The notes below the pieces were generated by a model. It worked only from the letters and a program-made list of their open reading frames with translations. It was not told the origin of the DNA and ran no database searches. The position numbers and the translations under genes are program-made. DNA of 64,000 bases, taken from positions 5,530,501 to 5,594,500 of the forward strand of contig WPIO01000022.1 in the NCBI GenBank assembly GCA_009760855.2. Direction: 5' to 3'. This DNA comes from Cristatella mucedo (lineage: Eukaryota; Bryozoa; Phylactolaemata; Cristatellidae). Shown piece after piece: positions 11,506-22,500 of this stretch; the first letter of the stretch is position 1, and each line of letters opens with the position of its first letter.

Positions 11506-12479
11506 AAACCGACCGAAGCATTGCTCAACGCGGAGTGGCGGAGAATGACTATTAAGCTTCGCCCACGGCATGTTTGGCGACCTGATCGCAAATGATCGAG
11601 GCGCAGAGAAAATATTCTCAAAAAAGAAACAGTATCGAACCAAGCATCTTCGCGTACCGGTGTATAATTAATATTACTATGGCTAGTCGCGCAACGACGA
11701 TCTCTAGGAGCGTAGAACATATTCGACCTTCGCTCTCGAGCTAAACAAATTCGACATTCGCTTGTTCTTTATTCACCATTCATCATTTTATCATACTCTG
11801 ATCTAGAATTTGAATGAAGACGGCAGATCTCGCCATAACTGCGATTGGCCGTAGAGACTCGTGCGGGTACAGGGCTGAAAGAGGATTGGCCTGTGGCTGG
11901 GCGACGCACATTGACGGAGCTGTCGCAGTTGCACTGCAGTAACTTTAAATAAAGAAGCTGCAGATCTCATGTGGATCTTGGCAATGAATTAGATTTTAGG
12001 CGTGATAACTATTTATTGGAAGCTGAGCAGTTACACTGCATTTCAAGGCAGAGTTCTCATCATCGCCAAACCCAATGTTTATACGGTTCGTAGAAAGGTG
12101 CTTAAAGTCGACGCTGTCAATATTTTTAATATAGTTGCTCAGAGATACATTTACGGTTGGTTAATTTTTCACTTACGCACTGTGCACTTCTTGGTTTCGG
12201 CTAGCATGAATGATTTTGATTCATTGCTGCAATCAGCGATCCTGTAACTTCGTTGTCAGTGCGACAATCAGAGTGCATTTATCTCACCGCAAGCAGTATC
12301 ACTAAAAAACGGACTTTTTATGTTGGTACTTCCTAGATCATATGCTCACGGACATGCAAATTTTTGTTAGCTAAAGCATAAAAAACACAGCCTGCACTTA
12401 CAGGTAAGCCCCTAAGCAGCTTTCGGTTTGATGTGGCAGCCTATATTTAATCTGAGCCAGGCAAATGGTTGGGGAAGTA
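11506..12479. other. Unassigned DNA
   Basis: No gene recognised. A CGCAACGACG-containing stretch and scattered short frames only. Confidence 0.35.
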
Positions 12480-12765
12480 AATGGCATAGAAGCAGCATCC
12501 AGCAGGTCTGCATGGAAAGACAGAGCACAGTCTGCAGAGGATAAGAAAGCGTTTCATAGCTTTCAAAAGAAACTGATTTCGACGGAGGAAGTGAGTTTCA
12601 TGTTCTGGGACCTGCAGCACAAAAGCTTCTGTTGCCAGCAGTATTGAAAAGGAAGACGTTAGCAGATAATATTGTGCTAAGAGGACCCGAGGGCCTGCAC
12701 CCCAGTGAAACTGGCATGACAGTTCAGCAAGGTATGAAAGAAGCGTTAGTCTTAGCCCAGGAGTA
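12480..12765 (-). mobile_element. LINE-B-related 3' fragment
   Basis: Minus-strand fragment resembling the LINE-B thumb end. The plus-strand motif TGGGACCTGCAGCACAAAAG at 12607 corresponds to the TC-AGGACCTGCAGA-C-AAAG motif in the copies at 13500 and 57340, and is followed by GAAACTGGCA-GACAG. It belongs to a diverged subfamily. Confidence 0.5.
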
Positions 12766-12789
12766 AGACGTTCGCACTTCACGTACCAG

Positions 12790-12906
12790 GGCATGACTGG
12801 GTTCGAGTCGGGAAGCGATCAGTTCTTTACTGCTTGGTGCAAGCGCTGGTGATAGCCATTAAGGCTCTTTTACCCCTATTTAAATGAGGTTCCTAAATAA
12901 GCTAAC
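12790..12906 (+). mobile_element. SINE-1 copy (5'-truncated)
   Basis: Retains the B box GGGTTCGAGTC, the body GGTGATAGCCATTAAGGCTC and the 3' end AATGAGG-TCCTAAATAAGCTAAC; the A-box half is missing. Confidence 0.75.
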
Positions 12907-13199
12907 CTTTAATTTACTTTAAGAAGCCAAACCGTTTTGGGCCTTGCAGGTTAGAGTATGACTTTTGGTCTGTATCTGAAAATAGACTTTTAAGAACCGT
13001 GACAGCTTCTTTAGCGAAGGGATAAATACACGAATCTCTAGGATATAAAAACCAATCTAGTGGCTGAATTTAGCATCAACCGACTAAGCGTAATGACTTT
13101 TTTTTGAGAGCCCTGTCACTCATGCAGAGTGGCGGCAGTCCAGAAAAGGGATATGCACTGAGCCATAGCCAGCCTTTGCGGAAAGTAGCTCCTAATACT

Positions 13200-16170
13200 A
13201 ATGTACTGTAATGTCTCTCCGTCTGTAGCTCCACAAAGCCACAAAGACCATGAAGGTGTTATGCAGGAGAGTTTTTTATAGCCCACTTACAGCCTAAGCG
13301 GCTTTAGGTACACATTCGGTAGCCAACAGACTTCATCTCACGCAACAAAGAGAAAGTGGGAAGCATAGTTGAGTTAGGAGAGCAGTTGAGGTAGTGAGTA
13401 TCGTGGAAGTAGCAGATCAGGGCCGCTGAAAAGGATGAGCCACAGTCGGCAGCTGGAGAGTAGCTGTCGTTGCGTAAGAATTGTGGAAGCGAGTTCCACA
13501 GTCTAGGACCTGCAGAGCTATAGCTTCTGTCGCCAACGGTCTTTAAGCGGAGGAATGGAACAGCTAATTTTTGCAGCAGTTCAGCTAGATATGGAGGAGC
13601 CCAGCCGTGTCAGGCCTAGCGGGTCAGCGTAAGAACTTTGCCTTGTATCTGTTGATCAACTGGCAGCCCTCCTAGCTCTTTTAGAAAAGGAGACACGTAG
13701 CCAAACCTCCAGGACTTGAAAACTAGCCTTGCAGCCATATTCATTGCCAGCTGCAGTGGCTTAGCTGATTTCTTTGATAGCCCAGCCAAATAGGAGTTAC
13801 AAAATAATCAAGCCGAGACAGAACTAAGGAGCTAGTTACATTTGTTTTGCAAGCCACTGTGGAAGACAGCCCCTAATCTTAGATAGGAATAGGACGTGAT
13901 GGCTAGCTGTAGAAGCAGTCTTCCGAATGAAGCTTTTAAAATTTAGGCAGCTGTCGAACACGACACCTAGATTACGAGCACTTGGTGATGGTCGCACAGC
14001 AGCATCACCCACTAGAAGAGCAGAGCCTTCTAATCCAGCCACACGCTTAGGGTGTCCTATGAGCAGCAGTTCAGTTTTATCGCCATTTAGTTTCAAGAAA
14101 TTTTCCGACATCCAGGATCGAATGTTGGCAAGGCAAGCATTCAGTTTATCAGTTGCTGCAGCAAATTCCGGCAATTTGAATGACAAATACAGCTGAGTAT
14201 CGTCAGCATAAAAGTGATATCCTATTCCATGGGCCTTAACAACTTTTCCCGGAGGTTGAGTATAAATGAAGAACAGCAAGGAACCGAGGACCGACCCTTG
14301 AGGGATTCTGTGGTTTTAGTTAATTGATGACAGTGCCCCTGATCGCTGTACGAGTGGGCTGTGACACTCGATGTGGTAAGCAGCCGGGCCGTGCGATTAG
14401 TGGTTTGTTTTGCCAAGGGAGTCGGGGGACTCCGGTGGGCGAGAGGGGCGAGGAGAGTCGTGCTTCGCCCTGCTCCGGGTGGAGGGAGAATAAACTGGGG
14501 GTGTTGCTCGTCGGCTGGTGTTCTGTGCCGTTCGTGACGATAATTCAGACTACAGATTCCACAGGTGACCCGTCTCGTGTGTGAGACCTGACCCCCACAC
14601 GGCACGGATTGAACACGATCAGACAAGTATGATTTAAACCACGCTTTTGCCTCGTCTCCAAGACCGATCGTTGTTCTCAATCGTTCAAGTAAGACATCGT
14701 AATCAATGGTGTTGAAGGCAGCTGATAGATCTAGCAGAGCTAGGGCAGTGACATTCCCGTCATCGCTGCCGCATAGAATGTCATTATTAACACGGAGGAG
14801 ACCAGTTTCAGTGGAGTGCAGCCTCGTGAACCCCGATTGGAACGTCTCTGACATTTAATTCTTTTCAATATGTGCTACTAGCTGCTTAGCGACAATTTTT
14901 TCAAGAATCTTTGACAAAAAAGGTAGAAGGGAAACTGGGCGATAGTTTGCAAGGACCTCTGTATCTAATCCAGCCTTTTTAAGCATTGGTCTAACGATTG
15001 CCGATTTGAAGGACTTGGGTACGAACCCCTTTTTTTCCAAAGAAGCATTAAAAATCTCGGTTATGGTAGGGCTAAGTTGGTCTGCCAGTGAAGGCCGCAG
15101 ATATTATAATATAAGGTCTTCAGCAGACGAGCTCTTTTTACTAGACCTTATTAAGGTAGCCACATCGCACGCAGAGACCTCGGAGAACCTTTTAAGGAAG
15201 GTCACAGGTTGTGATTCCACAATTGCTTTAGTCGGAAGGGCTTTATGGAGGCACAAGTGTGCACAATTTTTTCAGTTAAGAAGGCTGAAAACGTTTCGGC
15301 TGAGCCTGTAATATCTGGGAAGTCAGGCTTCTCAGCATTGGCCAGTAAATCGGATACTGTCTTATAAATCTGTTTTGGGTTCAACTGACAGGAATTCACT
15401 TTTCGAATAAAAAAAGAAGCGCTGACGTTTTTAAGTTTCCGGGTGTAAACTCGAAAGAAGTCTTTGAAATTAACTAGATCTGCATCAGAACCCAATTTCT
15501 TAAAACGACGTTCAAGCCTGCGCTTAACTCGGCGCATCTTTTGAAGTTTTTTTTAAATTGAAAGGAATCTCCACGACTCTGTGCACGGATAGAATGAACG
15601 GAAGCATGCTTATCAAGAGCATTCCTGAGTGTCCTGTTCACAGCATTAGTGAGGGTATCGAGGCTTTCAGTCGAGTCTTGGTGCAGATCAAGAAGACCTG
15701 CATCGCAAACAGATTTATAAAATGCGACTATTTCAATGCTTTTAAAGTTACATCGCTGGACAAGTCCGACATTACCCTGTACGTACAAGGAAGCAAGAGC
15801 AGTAAACGGAGCAATGAATAATGATCCGAGAGATGCCAGCCAGCGGGCCGCACACCGCAAGGTCAGTGGGAAAGACATCCTTAGTGATCACGAGATCTAG
15901 AATGTGGCCACTGACGTGGGTGGCAGGAGTAAAGTGTTTGACCAGACCAAAATTCTCTAGACAACCAAGAAATGAGCGGACCTGGCTGTTGATAGGGTTG
16001 TCGACGTGAATACTGAAGTCTCCGGCAATCAGTAACTGCCTGTCACATGCACATACTTTATCGAGGAACTTGTGAAAACTCCTTAGTAAACAAGCTTAGA
16101 CAGCCAGCAGGAGGTCGGTACAGGGAATGAACGCGATGGCACCTTGTGGAGCGGTCTTATGGCTATATTA
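13200..16170 (-). mobile_element. LINE-B, longest copy: endonuclease and RT remnants, interrupted by a solo LTR
   Basis: Minus-strand non-LTR element read right to left. An APE-type endonuclease C-terminus lies at about 15830-16170 (LLIAGDFSIHVDNPINSQ, HVSGHILDLVI). The linker follows at 15200-15880. Early RT motifs are at 14855-15040 ([17 protein letters not shown]). The palm is at 14222-14854 (LALLDLSAAFNTIDYDVLLE) and 13836-14279 ([28 protein letters not shown]). The thumb and 3' UTR are at 13200-13830, with stops. The YADD-type catalytic box is intact (FYADDTQLY), but frameshifts separate the domains and a solo LTR splits the motif before PQGS. Known: this domain order and motif style are those of the CR1/L2 superfamily. 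Pseudogenic. Confidence 0.85.
14309..14554 (+). mobile_element. Solo LTR, 246 bp, inserted in LINE-B
   Basis: Inserted exactly inside the RT codons that should read CGI-PQGS. Seen: it begins TGTGGTTTTAG and ends AGACTACA (TG...CA termini), and is flanked by a perfect 5-bp duplication GATTC at 14304-14308 and 14555-14559. An AATAAA polyadenylation signal lies at about 14490 in plus orientation, leaving a roughly 60-bp R/U5-like end. No internal retroelement sequence is present, so this is best explained as an LTR element reduced by LTR-LTR recombination. The superfamily cannot be named from the LTR alone. Confidence 0.88.
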
Positions 16171-16500
16171 AATGTTAGGAGGTCTTCAAAGAGAACACCC
16201 AAGCTACGAGTACTGCACGGTTGTCGCACCGCGGTGCATCCAAAAAATAGTGCCGAGTTACTGATTCCAACCGTGTGCTTTTGTTTTCACAGAGGAGCAG
16301 TATTTTATTAGCATCTGTTTTGAAAGTCGGCAGATATCCAGGCCCTCATGTCTGCAATGCATGTGTCAAGTTTATTAATAATCGCAGCTGATTTGGAGAC
16401 CTTAAATGATAGTGGCAGAGGGAGGTCGACGAGGCCGTGAGCCTGAATTACCCTTTCAAGAGACACTATGTAGACGGAAAACGGTAGCGGATTGAGAAGA
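16171..16500 (-). mobile_element. Additional RT-derived fragment (uncertain)
   Basis: Minus-strand frame with NKLDTCIADMRAWISADF, which resembles the RT segment that in LINE-B reads [17 protein letters not shown]. It lies upstream of the endonuclease remnant, where RT is not expected, so it is probably a piece of a second LINE. Edges approximate. Confidence 0.4.
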
Positions 16501-17119
16501 ACATAAGCGGATGTAAGATCTACTAGTTAAGATCTGAACGTCATACGGCATGAAATGGACATCTTAGGACAAGAGTCAATGATATCTGCGACACCCTCTT
16601 AAAAACATATTTGTGACTTTTGCCACCGTCTTTTGGACATCCCCTGCAGCGACTACGTTTAAAAAAGGAAGCTACAGTTTCCATTTACTTTACAGAATTT
16701 GCTCCGTCCGTGAGAGTTGCTTGTTATCGCATGCTTAAGCCGGCTGAAATCGTTCATGGGAAATCATTCACTGACCAATTGACACCCTACTTTCCTGCAG
16801 ATTTAAAAGAAGCATAGCAAGAGATTTGCTTGCCTCCTGCCTGTGCACATGTTTTATTTATTATTTCCTTAATGGCTTTAGGCCTCCTAAAAAAGGCATA
16901 GATTGATTGCGAGGTGTAGGCTTGACTACGAATAGCAGTCTCGTGTAGCACCATAGCGGTAACGACCGTCGAAGCACGGCCCAGGTAAGCCGCATTGGTC
17001 CTGAGCGTGACTATCTGCGGCCATGCTTGCATGAATCGGAGCCGAAATAGCAGAGCGTGAGTTACTCGCGGAAGGATATTTGTGTGCACGCAAACGCATT
17101 CATACACGTATATACATAA
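16501..17119. other. Unassigned DNA
   Basis: No recognisable gene. It runs into the TA/TG array on the right. Confidence 0.35.
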
Positions 17120-17120
17120 G

Positions 17121-17191
<71 letters not shown>
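17120..17191. repeat. Compound (TA)n-(TG)n microsatellite
   Basis: TA array at 17120-17157 followed by a TG array to 17191. Confidence 0.95.
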
Positions 17192-17194
<3 letters not shown>

Positions 17195-17301
17195 TAGGGA
17201 ACGCACGTGTTCTCTCAGTTAATACTTTCGCAGACCGAGGCACGAAGAGCAGGTCGGACGTTAGTGGAGCATATGGACAGGGAGAAATAATAACACTAGT
17301 A

Positions 17302-17458
17302 TTAGCTGGTTTAACAGCCTCATTTTCATAGCAGTGGAAGATCCTAACAGCTATGAACACCGCTGAATTGGCAACAAAGGATCGTGCGCTGAAGGATTCG
17401 AACCCACGATCTCCGCCGTGAAGAGCGAGCATCTTACCTCCTGGGCTATCACGGCCAA
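17302..17458 (-). mobile_element. SINE-1 copy, tRNA head well preserved
   Basis: Minus strand: GGCCGTGATAGCCCAGG (A-box region), then GGGTTCGAATCC (perfect B box), then the SINE-1 body and AGGCTGTTAAACCAGCT end. The head could pass a relaxed tRNA scan, but the attached SINE body shows it is a retroposon. Confidence 0.82.
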
Positions 17459-18240
17459 TGTGTGTCTCGTGCACCCAAGCAGCCTTGGCGATGGTAGTGG
17501 TGCCTATATCCAGACGGACCGCAGACCAGGTTGACCTGTATTTTAGAAAGCTAAGCCGGAGCAAGGTAATGAATGTAATTGTGCTATGTTGAAGTGTTAT
17601 CACAGCAGTCAACTTGACGAAGGCCGAACAAGTAGGCAAATAACTTTCCGCACGAGTGCTATAAGAGAATCTGGAAGATGTATCGCCTTTCCTAAATCGC
17701 GAATGTTTTAGTACCTATATTGCGAATACAAAATTCTGCCTCATTTACACGAGTAACCGGTAGCAAAGTCTCAGAATAAAAGTTCAATTGCTTCTTTGGC
17801 CTTGCTCATAGTTAGGCTAGTAGTACTCAAGGCAGTATGCCGGAAATATTTCTCGAACCTCCGACTTTTGGCCCATAGTAAAAATATGAAAACACTAAAG
17901 ATGTACGATAAATATTCTCCAGCTCACGACTTTCCTTCCGTTTACAAGGTACTGCATCCGCGCGTACATAGCCCAAGCTTCCAATGTACACTCCTCCTAA
18001 TCTACAAATCAAAGTAGCGTCAACTCAATGAGCAGTGAGGGAATGCAAGTTTTAACACGGCGGTCGTTTGGGCTCCGGATCGTTTGGTTTGGTTTGGTGC
18101 TGGCTGGGAGATCTGGTCTCAGTGCCAATCGCAGGCAGCCGATCTCCGGGGCTCTCGATCGGGAGCCTCGAACTGTTCACCCGCTAACCGTCTCGGGGCG
18201 CCGCTGTCCAGCAATCACCAACCGAAAGTCGGCCACGCCG
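17459..18240. other. Unassigned DNA
   Basis: No gene or repeat recognised except a short GGTTTGGTTTGG run at about 18085. Confidence 0.35.
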
Positions 18241-18393
18241 CGCTGGTTTGGCCCAGTGGTTAAGGTGCTCGTCTCGACGACTGAGGTCGAGGTTAATGTA
18301 TTTGATGGCCGAGGTCGTGGGCTCGAGCCCTGCGGCCTGTGTGCAGTGCCTGAATAGAGAAAAGGTGGCGCCGTACAAATGAATTATATGTGC
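18241..18393 (+). mobile_element. SINE-2 copy
   Basis: A box TGGTTTGGCCCAGTGGTTAAGG, B box in CGTGGGCTCGAGCCCTG, tail GCCTGAATAGAGAAAAGG and GCGCCGTACAAATGAATTA. One of the best heads in the window, with a slightly diverged tail. Confidence 0.85.
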
Positions 18394-18982
18394 ATTTATT
18401 TATTTAGTCTAGAGAATAATCCCAGCAATCGCACGAGAGATAATTTCAAAAGTAACGTATCGAATTCTTTGTAGTCCGTGTCTGGCTGCGTACAACCTGA
18501 CAGATTAGTAACTATTTCTAGCTCTCAGTGACATGTTCGAATGCACGTTTCATACGAAAGTTTTGTTCCGGTGCGGTTCGCATTTTTTCTTAGCTAAAAT
18601 ATATTGCTTTTTTGGATTTTAGCAAGAGTTTGAAAAGCATTATAGGAATTGCAGGTGATGTAAAAGTTTGGTAGAAGACACCGCGCCTCCGTGTTTCACC
18701 CGATGGGGCACAATTACGTGTGCACTCCGATTCATTCGGCGGTGCTATTTACACCGTTCATTGCCTTCACAGCTCGCCCATTTGGAACAGCGGTACACTG
18801 TCCTTTCCAAAAAGTCATTTTCATCGCATCGGGCCATTCCCACGCCGTCCATTGATCGTACTATTTTTTTATAGAGAAATGGAGGTTGACTGCGGTACCT
18901 GAGAAACGCTTATCACTTTGTAAGCAGCGCTCTGCCGCAGCATAAAATGGCCGTGCGGTGAGAAAGAGGCAGCCCAACCGCC

Positions 18983-19122
18983 CTGATTTGGCCAAGGGGT
19001 ATATGGTGCGACGTCCGAGGCCTCGAGGGCTCTTTGCTTTTGCGGGCTCGAGCCCTGCGGCCTACGCAAAGCGCCTGGATGGAGATTTAAGCTCTCTTAG
19101 GGCGCTGCACGAATGAATTACA
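18983..19122 (+). mobile_element. SINE-2 copy
   Basis: Diverged A box (GATTTGGCCAAGGGG), B box GGGCTCGAGCCC, tail AAGCGCCTGGATGGAGATTT and GGGCGCTGCACGAATGAATTA. Confidence 0.78.
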
Positions 19123-19228
19123 TTTCAATCGCCGGAAGCCTCGCGTGCCAGTGCGCGAACCTGCTACCGCAGTAGTGCGCACTCTGCAGACATTCTCTAG
19201 CTCTCGTAGCAGAGCGTCCTTAAATATA

Positions 19229-19368
19229 AATATAATTCGTTTATATAGCGCCCCAAGAGAACTTGATCTCTGTTCAGGCGCTTCACATATGCCTCGGGGC
19301 TCGAGCCCACGACCTCAGCCAGACCTTGGTCGGGGCGAGCACCTTAACCGCTAGGCCACATCGGCTCG
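19229..19368 (-). mobile_element. SINE-2 copy
   Basis: Minus strand; tail GCGCCCCAAGAGAACTTGAT on the plus strand, B-box region GGCTCGAGCCC, head CTAGGCCACATCGGCTCG at the right end. It lies at the left edge of the CpG-rich block. Confidence 0.82.
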
Positions 19369-20164
19369 TTTTTTCGTCGTCACGGCATCGTGCAATGCCA
19401 CTCAATTGTCTCCCTTCTCTTCGCTCGCCGCCGCATTTACGAACCCGAAGCGCTCATCTTTGCCCTGCGTGCGCTCACAGTTTCGCGAAATTCCCGCTCC
19501 TCGAAAATGTAGCCGAGCGACGCGTGCAATCGCGGCTGCGTCTCAGAGCCCGGATCGGCCACACGTTCGCGCTCGCTGCGTGGCCGGAGGCTGCGTGGCC
19601 CAGGAGGCTCTGTCTGCTCCGAGTCGTGCAGCGGGCTATTCCGCATTGCTCGCTGCTCGCAATGCGGAATAGACGCCGCCGGGCGTCAGGCTCCTCTGCT
19701 GCTATGCATGCAACTGGGCCAACGACGCCGCGGCGACGCGCTCGCACTTCCACGTGCTTGCACCGCCCCGCCCCGCCCCCCCCCAGGTTGAGGGCGCGAG
19801 TTCGACCGTCGGGGAATTAATTCTGCGCCGCATGCGGCTGCAGCGGCGGCCAGGGCTCGTCGTCGTCGGCGGCGGCGGCTGCTGCTGTTATGCAAATGTT
19901 ATCCTGTTGAATCGGCCGGTCCGTACATTATCGCCGCTACCGCCACCGAGGCGTATTAGCGCAGAAGCTAACGGAGGAGTTTCTCTAAGGGCATCCAACC
20001 GGACGCCGGCCTCTTGAATGGGGGCGCCATCTGCCGGGGCATCGACTGCGTGCGGCGTCGTGACGGCCTGCAGACAGCTGTCGGCGGACAGCTGCGAAGG
20101 CTACCGGCGAAACCACTAGCTAGCGCGGCGGGCTCGTCCGCCGCTCCGACAATTCACCGACAGG

Positions 20165-20195
20165 CCCGAGCTGCAGCCCAGGGCTGCAGCTCGGG
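20165..20195. repeat. Perfect 31-bp palindrome
   Basis: Arms CCCGAGCTGCAGCCC and its exact reverse complement separated by one A, followed by a G homopolymer. Confidence 0.95.
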
Positions 20196-20504
20196 GGGGG
20201 GGGGGTTTGACAGGCTGCGCCGCGAGCCGCTCTCCGCAGCCGACGTTCGAGAGGCGGGCAGCTCGGTCCGGCGGACTTGAGGTCAAGGTCGCGCACCTGC
20301 AGTAGCTCCGGCACGAGTCAACAGCACACAGCGAGCGCCGCGCGCCGCTCACGCCTCCGGCGACGGCGACGACGCAAGATTACCGACGGCCTCTCGAAGG
20401 CTGGTTATCGCCGCCGCTGCGAACGCTGCAGTAGCCGTCTGCAGCAGGCCGACCGGCCGACGGCGGCGGCTCTTGTTGGACCGAAATTCCGTCGCTTCCG
20501 CCGC

Positions 20505-20814
20505 TCGCTCTCTCTGTCTCTGTCTCTCTGTCACTGCCTCTCTGTGTCTCTCTCTCTCTCTCTGTGTCTCTCTCTCTCTCTCTCTGTGTCTCTCTGTCTC
20601 TCTGTCTCTCTCCCTCTGTCTCTTTGTCTCTCAGTCTCTCAGTCTCTTTGTCTCTCAGTCTCTTTGTCTCTCAGTCTCAGTCTCAGTCTCAGTCTCAGTC
20701 TCAGTCTCAGTCTCAGTCTCTGTCTCTGTCTCTCTGTCTCTGTCTCTCTGTCACTGTCTCTCTCTGTCTCTGTCTCTCTGTCTCTCTGTCACTGTCTCTC
20801 TGTGTCTCTCTGTG

Positions 20815-20849
<35 letters not shown>

Positions 20850-21287
20850 CTCTCTCTGTGTCTCTCTCTGTGTCTCTCTGTGTCTCTCAGTCTCTGTCTC
20901 TCTGTCTCTCTCCCTCTGTCTCTTTGTCTCTCAGTCTCTCAGTCTCTTTGTCTCTCAGTCTCTTTGTCTCTCAGTCTCTTTGTCTCTCAGTCTCTTTGTC
21001 TCTCAGTCTCAGTCTCAGTCTCAGTCTCTCTGTCTCTGTCTCTCTGTCACTGTCTCTCTCTCTCTCTGTGTCTCTCTCTCTGTCTCTCTCTCTCCGTGTC
21101 TCTCTGTCTCTCTGTCTCTCTCCCTCTGTCTCTTTGTCTCTCAGTCTCTTTGTCTCTCAGTCTCTTTGTCTCTCAGTCTCTTTGTCTCTCAGTCTCTTTG
21201 TCTCTCAGTCTCTTTGTCTCTCAGTCTCAGTCTCAGTCTCAGTCTCAGTCTCTGTCTCTGTGTCTCTGTGTCTCTTTCTGTCTTTCT
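20505..21287. repeat. TCTC/TCTG/TCAG satellite-like array with higher-order repeats
   Basis: Continuous pyrimidine-rich array of TCTC, TCTG, TCAG and TTTG units. A segment starting TCCCTCTGTCTCTTTG recurs at 20611, 20911 and 21121, giving spacings of exactly 300 and 210 bp. Inside it a 16-bp unit (TCTCTTTGTCTCTCAG) is itself tandemly repeated. The long Leu/Ser frames across it exist because no frame can make a stop. Confidence 0.92.
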
Positions 21288-21326
21288 GTCCGTCCGTCCG
21301 TCCGTCCGTCCGTCCGTCCGTCCGTC

Positions 21327-21412
<86 letters not shown>
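21288..21412. repeat. (GTCC)n followed by (TC)n
   Basis: About ten GTCC tetranucleotides (21288-21327) joined to a pure TC array (21328-21412), closing the preceding array. Confidence 0.95.
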
Positions 21413-21414
<2 letters not shown>

Positions 21415-21828
21415 CTACGAAAGGCCCACCACAGCGTCCTCGAGCCTCGACGGACGGCCACTTTCGTCTGTTTAATCGGCAATGGGCTGTCGCTGGCGCT
21501 ATGAGACGCTGAGTCAGACAGCGCAAGAGTCCGTCGTCTCCATCCCCGCCGCCATTTTCCTTGGCTGCGCCTGGCTGCCCCACCCGGTGTGCACGTCGGG
21601 CTGGCGGGCGCTCTCCGCTGCTGGCGAAGCCTGCGGCGGCAGTGGCGGCGGCGGCGGCACTTGTAGGACGACTAAATATTGACAGCTCATTCCGCGAGCG
21701 CGGTCCGCCGGGGTAGTTTGCCGAGCAGCAGTTTACTTTGCCGGACGTCGAGCGAGGAGGATAGGAGTGCCCGGCTCTCGGGCGGCGGCGCGGAGCAGCG
21801 CTCGCCGTCGCGGCCGCTGCGAGCTGGA

Positions 21829-21830
<2 letters not shown>

Positions 21831-21920
<90 letters not shown>
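21831..21920. repeat. (GGC)30 trinucleotide tract
   Basis: Thirty uninterrupted GGC units inside a CpG-rich block. Depending on strand and frame it would encode poly-Ala, poly-Arg, poly-Gly or poly-Pro, or lie in a 5' UTR. No coding context is established. Confidence 0.97.
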
Positions 21921-22500
21921 CGCCGAACGGAGCCGCGACGCGCAGGCAGTACGGGCAAAGCCCGTGTTTGCTCGCCAGCCGGCCCCCTGGTGCCTAGCTA
22001 GCTCGGCGCCGCGGTACGACTTGACGTCGGGCCGCCGCCGCGAGACGCCGACGGCGGCCCGACGGAGTCCCGGGCTCTAAGGACGGGGCACGTAGCCGCG
22101 AGCGAGCGAGCGAGGAAGGCCGCATTCGCTTATGGCAGCAGACAGACAGACAGACGAGCAGAGAGACGGACAGGCTAACTGAGAGAGCAGTCCTTTCCCC
22201 TGCGCCAATCTCTAACGCTAAGCCGTGGCGCAGCGCCTCTTCGCGGCGCGGCGTTCGTCGGCCGCGGCTCGCGGCGGCGGCGGCGCGAGCCGACGGACCT
22301 GCCCCTGTCGGCGGCGTTCGCTTCGCTACGCTCGTGCAGACCAGGACCGGGTCATCGTAGGCCCGGAAAGCAGCAGTAGTGCTAACATATAACCAGCCAG
22401 GGCGCACGGCTAGCCGCCGAGGCCAAGCCGCGGCGGCCGCCGCTGCCTTACGAGCGCGAAGCGGGTCTTTGCATGCAGCAATCGAGCTGAGGGGCGGGGG

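Larger units (their letters stand above)
19400..22500. promoter_or_regulatory. CpG-rich block, promoter-type, gene not identified
   Basis: About 3 kb that is much richer in G+C and in CpG dinucleotides than its surroundings, apart from a 0.9-kb TC-rich array in the middle. It contains a perfect 31-bp palindrome (20165-20195), the TCTC/TCAG array and a (GGC)30 tract. It looks like an unmethylated CpG island with a first exon. I could not recognise a coding exon here: the long frames are low-complexity translations. Either strand could carry the transcript. Confidence 0.5.

Noticed and set aside
17395-17458. tRNA-like sequence with perfect B box (also at 5.9 and 27.9 kb)
   Set aside because: Each is followed by the SINE-1 body and lacks a proper acceptor stem; these are SINE heads, not tRNA genes.
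20277-21512. Open frames of 300-411 codons made of Leu/Ser/Val/Cys
   Set aside because: Pure translation of the TCTC/TCTG/TCAG array; open in all three plus frames because the units cannot form stops. No domain, no flanking splice logic.
21245-22080. Poly-Pro, poly-Ala and poly-Arg frames over the (GGC) tract
   Set aside because: All frames of a GGC tract are open; no supporting coding sequence on either side.
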